Counted from the stretch's first letter, positions 1 through 9,434 are shown. The stretch: 64,000 nucleotides of DNA from Atopobium sp. oral taxon 199 str. F0494 (GCF_000411555.1 NZ_KE150487.1:124001-188000), one strand, 5' to 3'. Numbers and translations are program-made. The notes: a model not told the origin generated them from the letters alone.

Positions 1-826
1 TGGTGGCGGCAAGAATATCCATATCGGCGGGAGTTACATGAATGCAGTGTCCAAGCATGGTCTTCTCGCCCAAAAGTCCGTGATCGAGCAGGCGATGCAC
101 GGCGGTAGTGCCGTAGTTCAACGCGGAATCATAGACGTCGTCCATGCCTTCACAGACGTGAATATGAAAGCCAGTCAGGCCGTTGTTGGCCTCAACCATC
201 TTGTCCAGCGTCTCATCGGAGAGCGTAAAGAGCGCATGGCCACCAAACATAGCAGCGATCATATCATCGTCTTCAGCTTCTGCCCATGTGGCGAATGCAA
301 CGTTTTCGGCGATAGCCTCATCGCACTTGGTCTGCCCGTCGCGGTCTGACGTCTCATAGCAAAGACACGCGCGGATGCCGAGTTCCTGAGCAACGTCCTT
401 GATGGCAAAAAGCGAACCCGGAATCTCGTAGAAGCTGGCGTGGTGGTCAAAAATAGTTGTAACGCCATTGCGCAGCGAATCAAGAATAGTTGCATACGCG
501 CAGGCGCGAGTACCGTCAAGCGTAAGATGACGGTCGATGTTCCACCATTGCTGCTCGAGATTTTCAAGGAAGTTATGAGGGTTGCAGCCTGTAATGGCAA
601 GACCGCGGGCCAGGCCGGAATAAATGTGGGTGTGACAGTTGATAAGACCCGGCATAATAACGCCGCCATGCGCGTCAAGCTTCTCCGCGTTGGGATACGC
701 GGCTTCGAGCTTCGCGCGCGTGTCAACGGCAACGATCTTCTCGCCCTCGATTGCGACAGCGCCGTCTTCAACGTAAGGATTTGCCTTGTCGCGCGTAATA
801 ACACGACCGTTCACAATAAGCAGCAT
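1..826 (-). CDS. ssnA: SsnA-type aminohydrolase (amidohydrolase superfamily), 3' end outside window
   Basis: Reverse-strand reading frame open from ATG at 826 to the window edge (275 codons visible; the family is about 440 aa). The N-terminus carries the small beta-sandwich of amidohydrolases, then the metal-binding motif NCHTHIYSG near residue 70, a DHHASF motif near residue 125, and further histidines (GFHIHVCEG, LGHCIH) where metal ligands are expected. The overall sequence is SsnA-like, the family found in anaerobic purine/selenium catabolic clusters; it probably deaminates or hydrolyses a cyclic amidine substrate in the cytosol. AGGGG precedes the start at good spacing. It is divergent from the DauR-like regulator at 1170, and the M20 hydrolase beyond that may act in the same pathway. 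The substrate is unproven, and the C-terminal half is not seen. Confidence 0.82.
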   Translation of the reverse strand, partial: MLLIVNGRVITRDKANPYVEDGAVAIEGEKIVAVDTRAKLEAAYPNAEKLDAHGGVIMPGLINCHTHIYSGLARGLAITGCNPHNFLENLEQQWWNIDRHLTLDGTRACAYATILDSLRNGVTTIFDHHASFYEIPGSLFAIKDVAQELGIRACLCYETSDRDGQTKCDEAIAENVAFATWAEAEDDDMIAAMFGGHALFTLSDETLDKMVEANNGLTGFHIHVCEGMDDVYDSALNYGTTAVHRLLDHGLLGEKTMLGHCIHVTPADMDILAAT

Positions 827-1169
827 AGGAACCCCTTTGCCACGTGCCGCAGATCAGCTACGGCTTATAAAATGACGGATGTGCCCTCTCCGGCGCTCCG
901 TTCGGACATATCTAAAGGGAGTCCGACTGCCCCATCCCGCAGAGCGTCCAGATGCTCCTGCAGGCATTTTGCAAACAGTTAGTTATTAAACCTAACTTTT
1001 AATTAGTCTTCATATTCTCACAGTTTTTTTGTATGTAAAAGAATTATCGGTGTACGGTCATTTATCTGGGTAAGCGGTCTTGTTAAACGCATTGCTTCGC
1101 AAAAAGCGCAAAATGCTAGGATATAGATTGCTCTGTGAAACAGATAGTGCTTACAAGGAGTATTCGGAT

Positions 1170-1814
1170 ATGAACAATCAGCAGATTGAATTTCTAAAGC
1201 GCCTGGCTCACGGCATAGCCCTGCAATTCGGCCCTGATTGCGAGGTTGTCGTTCATGACCTGCGCTCCGATGACCCTGCCAGCACTATTGTTGCGATTGA
1301 GAATGGTCATATCACCGGTCGCAAGATTGGCGACGGCCCCTCAAACGTAGTGCTCAAGGCACTTCACTCCGATTCCGGGAAACTCCATGATTCTTACTCC
1401 TACCTTACTAAGACCGAAGATGGCAAGATTCTCAAATCTACTACCATCTACCTGCGCGACGATGACAATAAGCCCATTGCAATCTTTGCCATTAACTATG
1501 ACATCGCGCTCTTCTCGGCAATGGAAGAAGCTTTGCACGCGTTTACCACACACAGTGACCCTTCCGATGCAGCTCCGCAAACCATTCCGCATAACGTTAC
1601 CGATCTTTTGGATGAGCTCATTGATCAAAGCGTCCGCTTAGTCGGCCGTCCGCGCGCACTGATGACAAAAGACGACAAAATCAAGGCGATTCGTTTTCTG
1701 AACGACTCTGGCGCCTTCCTTATCACGAAATCAGGACAGAAAGTCTGTTCCTACTTTGGCATCTCAAAATATACGCTCTACAGCTACCTTGACGAGGCAA
1801 AAAACCAGGACTAG
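1170..1814 (+). CDS. YheO/DauR-type transcriptional regulator
   Basis: 214-aa protein. An N-terminal PAS-like YheO domain (residues about 1-115, with the hallmark GPDCEVVVHDL and later FAINYDIA) is followed by a C-terminal helix-turn-helix (about 155-214, KVCSYFGISKYTLYSYL). This is the architecture of DauR, the D-arginine utilisation regulator, and of YheO. An in-frame TTG lies upstream at 1080, but AAGGAG sits 9 nt before ATG 1170 and that start gives the usual family length. The gene is divergent from ssnA and ends just before the M20 hydrolase, so it probably senses a small nitrogenous ligand and controls one or both neighbours. The ligand is inferred, not seen. Confidence 0.85.
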   Translation: MNNQQIEFLKRLAHGIALQFGPDCEVVVHDLRSDDPASTIVAIENGHITGRKIGDGPSNVVLKALHSDSGKLHDSYSYLTKTEDGKILKSTTIYLRDDDNKPIAIFAINYDIALFSAMEEALHAFTTHSDPSDAAPQTIPHNVTDLLDELIDQSVRLVGRPRALMTKDDKIKAIRFLNDSGAFLITKSGQKVCSYFGISKYTLYSYLDEAKNQD

Positions 1815-1827
1815 ATTGAGGTATATA

Positions 1828-3132
1828 TTGGGGCGATTACCTGAAAATTTACCTGAAACGGCACGACTTACCGCTCAGTTGATAGCCATCGAAAGCACTG
1901 ATCCCGGTACCTATGAGGCGGCTATCGAAGGCTTCATTAAGCAGTGGATTATTAAACACTGCTCGTTCAAGCTTGCAGGACATTCTTTTCCTCTGATACA
2001 AGAACTTGAAGCCCTTCCCGGCCGCACCTGTCTGCGCGCGATACTCCCTGCCACCTGTGCCGATGGCGATACCGATAGCCGGCCTGCCGGTGACAAAACC
2101 TCCCCTGCCGCCTGCAGCGTAGCTTCTGATAGTGAGTCTCTTTCCCCTTCCTACCTCACGTTCATTTGCCATATGGACACCGTGACCGACGGGGACAGCT
2201 GGGATCCTGAAACGCCCGCGTTCACGCCCGTTTACAAAAGCGGTCTCCTCTACGGTCGCGGCTCATGCGACATGAAAGGCGGCCTCGCCTGTGCGCTTCT
2301 CGCCTTCCGCGACGCGTGCCAAGCCGCCGCTCGCACAGGCTCGCTTCCTAAAAAATCTCTCTCCGTCATCTTTACCGTTGACGAAGAGGCCGATATGCGC
2401 GGTGTTGAACATGCCATCGATGCCGGCTGGCTTGGCGAGAAGGGCTGGGTGCTTGATGCCGAGCCCACCAACAACTGCATCCGCGGCTCGCACAAGGGAC
2501 GCACCTGGTTCAAAATCACAGTCGATGGCATCACCGCACATGCCAGCACACCGTGGGAAGGCGCTGATGCCATTGCGGCTCTGGCCGTAGTAATCGACGA
2601 GATTCGCACGGGCATACAGGCGCTGCCCAACCATCCTGAACTGGGCCGCTCAACGGTTACGTTTGGACAGGTCAAGGGAGGATATCAACCCTATGTTGTT
2701 CCCGACAAGGCAGAGCTCTGGATTGATATGCGCCTGGTGCCGCCCGCGAACACTAGAATCGCCGAAGAGATAGTTCAAGCCGCGTTGTCGAGCGCGGAGG
2801 AACAGGTGCCCGGCGTACATGCCCACTACGACATCACCGGTAACCGACCACCCGTAGTACTTCCCGCTGAGTCAGAGCTTCTCGCCGCAGTGCGTTCCTG
2901 CGCTCAGGCATGTGGAACACCGGCGGGGCTTGCTGTCTTCACGGGCTACACAGATACGGCTGTTATAGCGTCTACATGCAAAAACACTGACTGTCTGTCA
3001 TACGGACCGGGTGAGCTCGAACGAGCCCACAAACCCAACGAATACGTTCCTGTCGCCGATCTTGAGCGCGTGTATCATGTGTTCAGGGAGCTGACGTCAA
3101 GACTATCTGATGACACGACTGCAAGCGACTAA
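1828..3132 (+). CDS. M20 family metallo-hydrolase (ArgE/DapE/YgeY-like)
   Basis: About 434-aa cytosolic zinc hydrolase of the peptidase M20 fold, which cleaves amide bonds of small acylated or carbamoylated amino compounds. Metal ligands and catalytic residues are visible: ICHMDTV (His about 115, Asp about 117), GRGSCDMKGG (Asp about 148), and the DEEADM glutamate pair about 186-187. The dimerisation lid lies between, and a C-terminal GPGELERAHKPNEYV contains the last ligand His. Between residues 80 and 107 there is an unusual low-complexity insertion rich in Ser, Asp and Pro. I chose TTG 1828 because GAGG lies 6 nt upstream; no ATG lies near this point. It begins 14 nt after the regulator gene and is probably co-transcribed. 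In enterobacteria an M20 gene (ygeY) and ssnA sit in one cluster, so a shared pathway is plausible. Confidence 0.82.
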   Translation: MGRLPENLPETARLTAQLIAIESTDPGTYEAAIEGFIKQWIIKHCSFKLAGHSFPLIQELEALPGRTCLRAILPATCADGDTDSRPAGDKTSPAACSVASDSESLSPSYLTFICHMDTVTDGDSWDPETPAFTPVYKSGLLYGRGSCDMKGGLACALLAFRDACQAAARTGSLPKKSLSVIFTVDEEADMRGVEHAIDAGWLGEKGWVLDAEPTNNCIRGSHKGRTWFKITVDGITAHASTPWEGADAIAALAVVIDEIRTGIQALPNHPELGRSTVTFGQVKGGYQPYVVPDKAELWIDMRLVPPANTRIAEEIVQAALSSAEEQVPGVHAHYDITGNRPPVVLPAESELLAAVRSCAQACGTPAGLAVFTGYTDTAVIASTCKNTDCLSYGPGELERAHKPNEYVPVADLERVYHVFRELTSRLSDDTTASD

Positions 3133-3153
3133 GGCTTTTTCCGTTTGCACAAC

Positions 3154-3186
3154 AAGCCCCTCTCGCCAATAAGACGAGAAGGGCTT
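3154..3186. terminator. Imperfect hairpin between convergent genes
   Basis: AAGCCC-C-TCTCG pairs with CGAGA-A-GGGCTT (6 + 5 bp, one C/A mismatch, 9-nt loop). It lies between the 3' ends of the M20 gene and the ferritin gene, so it may serve both strands. No clear T-run follows on either strand. The right arm contains CGAGAAG, part of the dispersed word described separately. Confidence 0.4.
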
Positions 3187-3261
3187 CGCAGTACTCTGAA
3201 ACAATGCTACCTGTCACATTGCCATAAAAGACGGCCTCTCCATTATCCTAGCAAGAAGACT

Positions 3262-3780
3262 CTACATTGCCATCGTAGGTGCGGTGTAGACGCGAGCGGC
3301 ATTTTCACGGTCAAGATCAAAGAGGTTCTTGGCATCGCCGCCAAAAAGCTCGACGGCCTTGATTTGGTCGGACGCGTTTGCCTCCTCTTCACCCTGCTCT
3401 TCAACGTACCAATCGAGCAGTTTCATCGTGCGGTAATCGTTAACGCTCTGCGCAACGGCATAGCACTCGTTAATGCTTGCCGTGATGTACTGCTCATGCT
3501 CAAGAGCGGCCTTAAGCGGTTCAATGATTTCCGTAAAGGTAAGATCCGGCTGAGCAATCGCCTCCATCTTGGGCATCCAGTCGTTGTCAAGCAGATAGCG
3601 GCGCAGGATACGAGCGTGCGCCACCTCTTCCTGAGACTGGATGACATACCAATTCGCAAACCCCTTGAGTCCTTTGTCCTCAAAGAAATCAGCAAAGGTC
3701 AGATAGAGATAGGCAGAGTAAAACTCCTTGTTGATTTGCTTGTTAAGAATCTCTCCAACTTTAGCGTCAAGTGCCATCAT
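3262..3780 (-). CDS. ftnA: Non-haem ferritin
   Basis: 172-aa four-helix ferritin-like protein; 24-mers of this family oxidise Fe(II) and store Fe(III). Ferroxidase-centre residues are visible in order: Glu in NKEFYSAYLYL (about 19), the EEVAHAR pair (about 51-54), Glu in LEHEQYI (about 95) and EEQGEEE (about 127-131). The length matches bacterial FtnA and there is no haem-ligand Met typical of bacterioferritin. Two ATGs are adjacent (3780 and 3777); GGGG lies closer to ideal spacing from the second. It is monocistronic, facing the M20 gene. Confidence 0.93.
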   Translation of the reverse strand: MMALDAKVGEILNKQINKEFYSAYLYLTFADFFEDKGLKGFANWYVIQSQEEVAHARILRRYLLDNDWMPKMEAIAQPDLTFTEIIEPLKAALEHEQYITASINECYAVAQSVNDYRTMKLLDWYVEEQGEEEANASDQIKAVELFGGDAKNLFDLDRENAARVYTAPTMAM

Positions 3781-3887
3781 ACGCCCCTTTCAAAGGTAGT
3801 TGTTCTGGCGAGAAGTGCTTGTATTCGGCTCGCCATTCGTTGTATACGGTACCCGCGCCGCACTGATTTAGACAGCTCGGCACACAC

Positions 3888-5567
3888 CTAATCGCGCGTA
3901 AGTTTGCGGCGAAGGCGATGCGGGCGGGATGCCTCGGGACCCAGGCGCTTCTCGCGATCAGCTTGATAGGACTCAAAGTTACCCTCAAACCAATGCCAGC
4001 GGCCCGGATTTTCGTCGTCTCCCTCCCACGCCAAGATATGCGTGGCAACGCGATCCAAAAACCAACGGTCATGGCTGGTAACCACCGAGCAGCCCGGGAA
4101 ACGCTCAAGAGCGGCCTCCAGGCTTTCCAACGTTTCGATATCAAGGTCATTCGTAGGCTCATCGAGCAACAGCAAGTTTCCTCCCTGCTTCAGCGTAAGA
4201 GCAAGGTTAAGACGGTTCCTCTCGCCACCCGAAAGCACGCCAGCACGTTTTTGCTGATCGGAACCTTTGAAGCCAAAACTTGCCACATACGCGCGGCTGG
4301 GAATTTCAGTAGTTCCTATCTTGACGAAATCGTTGCCATCGGAAACCACTTCCCAGAGAGTCTTATTGGGATCAATGCCGGAACGCAGCTGGTCAACGTA
4401 GGAGAGTTTGACAGACTCCCCCATTTCAAGCGCGCCTGAATCTACGGATTCCTCTTTAACGATCATCTTAAACAACGTTGATTTGCCTACGCCGTTGGGG
4501 CCAATCACGCCAACAATGCCGTTACGCGGCAGACTGAACGAGAGATCGTCGATAAGCATACGCTCGCCGAAAGCCTTATGCACGTGGCTGGCCTCCAAAA
4601 CTTTTTGGCCAAGACGTGGACCGACGGGAATCTGAATCTCAGTAAAATCAAGTTTCTTTGACGCGCGGGCTTCTGCTTCCATCTGCTCATACCGATCAAG
4701 GCGAGCGCGGCTCTTGGTTTGGCGAGCCTTCGGAGATGAGCGAATCCAATCCAACTCAGAGCGCATCTTTTTGGCGCGTTTGGCATCTTGCTGGTTTTGA
4801 GCCTCAAGCCGCGCGGCTTTATGCTCCAGGTACGTTGAATAGTTACCCTCATATGGATAGAGCTGTCCCCGGTCAACCTCACAGATCCACTCCGCAACAT
4901 CATCGAGGAAGTAACGGTCGTGCGTAACCGCCATAACGGCGCCAGGATAATCATGCAGGAACTTTTCAAGCCACAGCACAGACTCCGCATCCAAATGGTT
5001 CGTCGGCTCATCTAAAAGCAACAGGTCAGGAGCCTCAAGCAGTAGACGACACAGCGCCACACGACGGCGTTCCCCGCCGGAAAGATGCGTCACCGGAGCG
5101 TCCGGATCCGGACACTGTAGCGCGTCCATCGCCTGCGACAGCCGGCTGTCCAGATCCCAACCGTTAGCAGCGTCAATCTCTGTCTGCAGCTTCCCCATCT
5201 CAGCCATTAGCGCATCGAAATCTGCATCAGGATCAGCCATTTCTTCACCGATAGCGTTAAAGCGGGCGATTTTGGCGAGAAGGTCTCCAAACGCCTGCTC
5301 GATGTTTTCCTTGACGGTCTTATCTTCGTCAAGCGGCGGCTCCTGCTGAAGAAGCCCCACCGTAAAGCCCGGGGTAAGCCGAGCCTCTCCATTGGAGACC
5401 GTTTCAAGCCCCGCGATAACTTTGAGCAGCGTAGACTTACCCATGCCATTAGGACCGACAACGCCAATCTTGGCACCGGGATATACGCCTACGGTAACGT
5501 CATCGAGGATGACCTTGTCTCCAACTGCTTTACGTGCCTGGTACATCTGGTACACAAACTCTGCCAT
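3888..5567 (-). CDS. ettA: Energy-dependent translational throttle protein EttA (ABC-F)
   Basis: 559 aa, close to the 555 aa of E. coli EttA. Two ABC nucleotide-binding domains: Walker A GPNGMGKST (about 39) with LSGGERRR and LLLLDEPTNHLD, and Walker A GPNGVGKST (about 355) with LSGGERNR and LLLLDEPTNDLD. The linker between them is the charged ABC-F P-site tRNA-interaction motif, and no membrane segment is present. EttA binds the ribosomal E site and gates entry into elongation according to the ATP/ADP ratio. I chose ATG 5567 (AAGGA upstream, EttA-like start MAEFVYQM) over a longer frame starting at 5630. Confidence 0.95.
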   Translation of the reverse strand: MAEFVYQMYQARKAVGDKVILDDVTVGVYPGAKIGVVGPNGMGKSTLLKVIAGLETVSNGEARLTPGFTVGLLQQEPPLDEDKTVKENIEQAFGDLLAKIARFNAIGEEMADPDADFDALMAEMGKLQTEIDAANGWDLDSRLSQAMDALQCPDPDAPVTHLSGGERRRVALCRLLLEAPDLLLLDEPTNHLDAESVLWLEKFLHDYPGAVMAVTHDRYFLDDVAEWICEVDRGQLYPYEGNYSTYLEHKAARLEAQNQQDAKRAKKMRSELDWIRSSPKARQTKSRARLDRYEQMEAEARASKKLDFTEIQIPVGPRLGQKVLEASHVHKAFGERMLIDDLSFSLPRNGIVGVIGPNGVGKSTLFKMIVKEESVDSGALEMGESVKLSYVDQLRSGIDPNKTLWEVVSDGNDFVKIGTTEIPSRAYVASFGFKGSDQQKRAGVLSGGERNRLNLALTLKQGGNLLLLDEPTNDLDIETLESLEAALERFPGCSVVTSHDRWFLDRVATHILAWEGDDENPGRWHWFEGNFESYQADREKRLGPEASRPHRLRRKLTRD

Positions 5568-5769
5568 AGCATAGTTCCTTCGGTCAATGCCCCACGGTCC
5601 AAGCATAGGCGCTGGTGGCGAGAAGCCCATACAGAGCCACGGACGTCAAACGGGCGGACGGATTTCTCGCCCTATTATCGCATGAAGAAACAGGCGAGCA
5701 GAGAAAAGAAGAATAGAAAAAACGTCTCGCAGACCACGGGTCCAGAAGAACTATCATTGCAGTGAGTTT

Positions 5770-5790
5770 TGAGACATAAGGGGTGTCTCA
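5770..5790. promoter_or_regulatory. 7-bp inverted repeat upstream of gldA
   Basis: TGAGACA and TGTCTCA are separated by 7 nt, ending about 45 nt before the glycerol dehydrogenase start. It could be an operator or a 5' hairpin; no regulator is identified. The rest of the 5568-5836 gap holds one GGCGAGAAG copy (5617-5625) and nothing else I can name. Confidence 0.3.
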
Positions 5791-5836
5791 GCGGAGAGAA
5801 ACATGAGGGATACCTCGTGTTGGAAGGAGTGTATCG

Positions 5837-6928
5837 ATGGCACGCATTTTTATCAGTCCGAGCAAGTATGTTCAGGGACCCGGGGAACTTACTAAGCTGG
5901 GAACCTACACCAAAGCCTACGGAACAACCGCTTTGGTAATCATTACTTCCGGCGGACTTAAACGTTCCGGCAACGTTATCGCCAAGAGCTTTGAAGACGC
6001 TGGAGTGGAACTTCATTACGACAATTTCAACGGAGAATGCTCGCAAGTTGAAATTGACCGTCTGATTGAGGTCCTTAAGTCTTGCGGCGCTGATATCGTA
6101 GTCGGCGTTGGCGGCGGCAAAATTTTCGATACCGCAAAAGCCGTCGCCGCAGCAAAGGATCTTCCTGTGGTTATCGTTCCGACCATTGCCGCGACAGACG
6201 CTCCTTGCTCAGCGCTTTCAGTCATTTACACCGAAGAGGGACAGTTCAAGGAATATCAATTCTTTAAACAAAATCCCAACCTCGTGCTCATGGACACTGA
6301 GGTGATTGCCAAGAGCCCCGTGCGCCTGACCGTCTCCGGCATGGGCGACGCGCTTGCCACCTTTTTTGAGGCTCGCGCCTGTCAGCGTTCCGACGCGGGC
6401 ACCTGCGCTGGCGGCAAAGTGACAAGCGCCGCGATGGCATTGGCAACGCTTTGCTATGAAACCCTCATGGACGAAGGCATCAAAGCCAAGCTCGCACTTG
6501 AAGCCGGCGCTTGTACGGAAGCTGTCGAGAAAATCATCGAAGCAAACACGCTGCTTTCTGGCCTTGGTTTTGAATCAGCAGGTCTTGCGGGCGCTCATGC
6601 CATTCATAACGGCCTGACCGCTATGAGCGAAACACACGCTATGTACCATGGCGAAAAAGTTGCTTTTGGCACCCTGACACAGCTGGTCCTTGAAAATGCC
6701 GAGGAGCTCTACGATGTGCTCGACTTCTGCGTTGAAGTCGGCCTGCCCATTACTTTCAAGCAGCTTGGCGTAACAGACGTCACCTATGAGCGTGTCCTCG
6801 AAGTAGCTACGCTCGCCTGCGCCGAAAACGATACGCTCCACAATATGCCTTTTGAAGTCACGCCCGAAAAAGTTGCAAATGCCCTGCTGGCTGCTGACGC
6901 TTATGGCCGTGCGGCATTGGAGGCGTAG
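5837..6928 (+). CDS. gldA: Glycerol dehydrogenase (iron/zinc-type, NAD-dependent)
   Basis: 363-aa member of the iron-type alcohol dehydrogenase superfamily, oxidising glycerol to dihydroxyacetone with NAD+. The N-terminal Rossmann-like domain carries VVGVGGGKIFDTAK (about 89-103). The C-terminal helical domain supplies the metal ligands: Asp in SGMGDALATF (about 170), His in AGAHAIHNG (about 253) and His in AMYHGEKVAFG (about 271). Full length is typical. A GGAAGGAG sequence sits upstream of the ATG. The gene stands alone, followed by a repeat tract and a hairpin, so it is probably transcribed singly. Confidence 0.94.
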   Translation: MARIFISPSKYVQGPGELTKLGTYTKAYGTTALVIITSGGLKRSGNVIAKSFEDAGVELHYDNFNGECSQVEIDRLIEVLKSCGADIVVGVGGGKIFDTAKAVAAAKDLPVVIVPTIAATDAPCSALSVIYTEEGQFKEYQFFKQNPNLVLMDTEVIAKSPVRLTVSGMGDALATFFEARACQRSDAGTCAGGKVTSAAMALATLCYETLMDEGIKAKLALEAGACTEAVEKIIEANTLLSGLGFESAGLAGAHAIHNGLTAMSETHAMYHGEKVAFGTLTQLVLENAEELYDVLDFCVEVGLPITFKQLGVTDVTYERVLEVATLACAENDTLHNMPFEVTPEKVANALLAADAYGRAALEA

Positions 6929-6962
6929 CCGCTGAATTTTAGTTATCGGAAATAGAGAACCG

Positions 6963-7042
6963 CGTTCGTTAAGACGCACGCTCATTAAAGTACACGTTTG
7001 TTAAAGCGCACGTTCGCTCAAGCACACGCTTGTCAAACTGCG
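6963..7042. repeat. Five tandem 16-bp degenerate repeats
   Basis: Five consecutive 16-bp units (6963, 6979, 6995, 7011, 7027) follow the pattern CGYTYGTTAAAGCRCA with substitutions but no indels. They lie between gldA and its terminator-like hairpin. Function unknown; the tract could be a slipped-strand array or a protein-binding site. Confidence 0.75.
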
Positions 7043-7074
7043 CGCTGTTGTGATTGTGTTGTGATTGGTAACCC

Positions 7075-7111
7075 GAGCCTCTGGTTGTGTACACCCCACA
7101 ACCGGAGGCTC
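7075..7111. terminator. 15-bp hairpin between convergent gldA and GH2 genes
   Basis: GAGCCTCTGGTTGTG pairs with CACAACCGGAGGCTC (one G/T pair) around a 7-nt loop. It lies 13 nt beyond the stop of the GH2 gene and about 150 nt after gldA, so it probably ends both transcripts. U-tracts are weak. Confidence 0.65.
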
Positions 7112-7124
7112 AACTTTCTGAAAT

Positions 7125-9038
7125 CTAGCAGCTGAGTTTATTGATCTTTCGGTCGTAAGTCAGAAGACCGTTGACTTCCTCTTCAACATCAGAAAGCTGC
7201 GTATAGATATATCCGGCAAGTCCTTCTCCCTGCAAAGATTCCGCTTTTGCAAGCTCTTGCTGAACCGCCGCTTTCCACTCATCAGCGGTAGCAAAATTAC
7301 CGTAACCGTACGCATGGTTGAGCGAGGAGTGTCCGGCGACCATCTGCGCAAGCCCGCCAAATTCGGAAATCACAACAGCGCGACCATCGCCGGGTTTTTG
7401 GCCATGACCCGCGTTTGACGTATGCCTACCCCGCCAGCCCGCGCCAAGCGGCCGAAAGTAATTATGAATGCTGAGAACGTCACCGCAGCCCTGATCATAC
7501 CAGCCGCTTACAGCATCAATGGGTCGTGTCGCATCGAGCGCACGAACGGATTCGACCGCTGTTTTCGCATCAAATTGCCCCCAGCCTTCATTGAAGAGCG
7601 TCCAGACTGCAACCGAAGGATGCCCGTCAAGAAGTCTGACCATCGCATGGCAGGCCGCAGTCCATTCTTGCTGATAGTTAGCATCGGCGGCAGACAGCGC
7701 TTCTTGATGACGTTTCGTCCTGTCTTGAAAACGCGCCCAGGTAAAACTAAACAGCGTCGGTTTTTGACTCGTATGCCAGGAGCTGTACGAATTTCCCCCA
7801 GAAACGCAATCCTGCCATACCAGCATCCCAAGCCGGTCGCAATGGTAGTACCAACGCTCACATTCAATCTTGATGTGCTTACGCAAGGTATTGAAGCCAG
7901 CCGCACGCATAGCCTGTATGTCGTAGAGAAGCGCGACGTCGGACGGAGCCGTCATGAGTCCGTCAGGCCAGTACCCTTGATCGAGCACGCCTTTTATAAA
8001 GAACGGTTTGCCGTTCAGGTGAATCCGCGAGACTCCATTGGCATCAGCCTCTACTTTGACCGTACGAAACGCGCAATAGCTTCGGACAATATCCACAGCG
8101 CTGCCAACATGCAGCGCGACAAGAGCCTCGTAGATATAGGGGGCCTCATGTGACCACAGACGCGGCTCGTCTATGTGCAGCCTTGCGCAAATCTCTCCAT
8201 TCTTTTCTATTGGAAGTGTTGTCTCTAGGACATTTCTCCCGTCGGCGTCAAAAAGCGTCAACTCCAGCGTGGCGTTGTCGAATAGCCTGCTGTTTGATAG
8301 CGCACTGTTTTCAAGATGGACGGAACTTCTCGCATGCAGATCAATATAGCCGTTCATGTCTCCTTGTAAGGTCAGCTCTTCAAGATGAGCCGCCGGCACC
8401 GTCTCGCACCAGACGCTTTGCCAGATACCGCTCTGTGCCGTATACCAAATATCACCGCGCGAAAGCATTTGTTTGCCGCGCAGTTGCGTGCCAGTATCGC
8501 TAGGATCATAGACGCAGACAGCAATCTCAGCTCTTTCTCGCGTATCGAGAAGATCGGTAATGTCATACGAAAATGGCAAGTAGCCTCCCGTATGCGTTCC
8601 AGCAAGCCGTTCATTGACAAAGCAGGCGCATCTCCAGTCAACAGCCTCAAAATGAAGAATGAGCCGCTGTTCAGGCGCCAATTTTGGAAACTCCACCACA
8701 CGCTTATACCAAAGAAGCTCATCAGGATGCAGGGTGCGACCAACGCCCGAAAGAGGCGCTTCAGGCGAGAAGGGCACCACAATCTCCCCATCCCAACGCG
8801 AAGGAATCGTTTCCTGCGCCAGCCCTTCAACATCAGACGCTCCGCTGAACGGCACCATCACATAGTTCCACACGCCGTTCAGCACCACAATATTGTCGCG
8901 CTTCATGCGCGGACGCGGATGTTCGGAAAGCACCTCCGATGGGTTAAGTGCTTCTCCCCATACGGTCATAAGAGCGTTGAGCGTTTCTTCCGTATGCTTT
9001 TTTGGTGCGCTTGCCAGAACACGGCGAATATCAAGCAT
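7125..9038 (-). CDS. Glycoside hydrolase family 2 protein
   Basis: 637-aa cytosolic enzyme without signal peptide. Domain order: jelly-roll sugar-binding domain (about 50-200), immunoglobulin-like domain (about 215-330), TIM barrel (about 335-637). The acid/base Glu is in WTLFNEGWG (about 484) and the probable nucleophile Glu is in VVISEFGG (about 559). GH2 enzymes cleave beta-galactosides, beta-glucuronides or beta-mannosides by a retaining mechanism; which applies here cannot be read from the sequence. I chose ATG 9038 because AGGAGATAC precedes it, rather than an in-frame start at 9095. No sugar transporter is adjacent. Confidence 0.88.
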   Translation of the reverse strand: MLDIRRVLASAPKKHTEETLNALMTVWGEALNPSEVLSEHPRPRMKRDNIVVLNGVWNYVMVPFSGASDVEGLAQETIPSRWDGEIVVPFSPEAPLSGVGRTLHPDELLWYKRVVEFPKLAPEQRLILHFEAVDWRCACFVNERLAGTHTGGYLPFSYDITDLLDTRERAEIAVCVYDPSDTGTQLRGKQMLSRGDIWYTAQSGIWQSVWCETVPAAHLEELTLQGDMNGYIDLHARSSVHLENSALSNSRLFDNATLELTLFDADGRNVLETTLPIEKNGEICARLHIDEPRLWSHEAPYIYEALVALHVGSAVDIVRSYCAFRTVKVEADANGVSRIHLNGKPFFIKGVLDQGYWPDGLMTAPSDVALLYDIQAMRAAGFNTLRKHIKIECERWYYHCDRLGMLVWQDCVSGGNSYSSWHTSQKPTLFSFTWARFQDRTKRHQEALSAADANYQQEWTAACHAMVRLLDGHPSVAVWTLFNEGWGQFDAKTAVESVRALDATRPIDAVSGWYDQGCGDVLSIHNYFRPLGAGWRGRHTSNAGHGQKPGDGRAVVISEFGGLAQMVAGHSSLNHAYGYGNFATADEWKAAVQQELAKAESLQGEGLAGYIYTQLSDVEEEVNGLLTYDRKINKLSC

Positions 9039-9434
9039 CGTATCTCCTAATTCTCTGAGAACAACAAACACTCGCACTCTGTCAGCCATCCGCAATCAGC
9101 AGTCTGCAGCCGCTTACAGCAACCTGAAACGGACCGCTCACAGCCAGTGAAAGCCTTCTTTCAGCTTTGGATGCTTGCCTTATGTATACCACTAAGCGCC
9201 ATCTATAAGGTACTCACCTATAAGCACTCGCGAGAAGAAATACATGAGAGCTTCACAAGTAAAGACAAAGTTCACAATCTCCCATATACTATAAAAGATT
9301 ACTCGTTTCACAACCGCTTCAGTGCACACGACATTGTTTTAGCAGTAGTCGTCCGTGTCCGCCAAGAAAAGATATAAATTGGCATTTTATCCACATTGAA
9401 CGACGTATCACATCGCTTAAAGGATGGTTCTTAC
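9039..9434. other. Non-coding region between GH2 and metal-uptake operon
   Basis: About 400 bases that must hold promoters for both divergent units. An imperfect repeat CTATAAGG / CCTATAAG is seen near 9202-9223, and the stretch 9280-9395 is AT-rich. A 76-codon frame at 9147 has no ribosome binding site and no recognisable product, so I do not call it a gene. No classical ModE box was seen. Confidence 0.4.

Noticed and set aside
9147-9377. 76-codon frame before the FecCD-type permease gene
   Set aside because: No ribosome binding site, no recognisable family, lies in the AT-rich promoter region.
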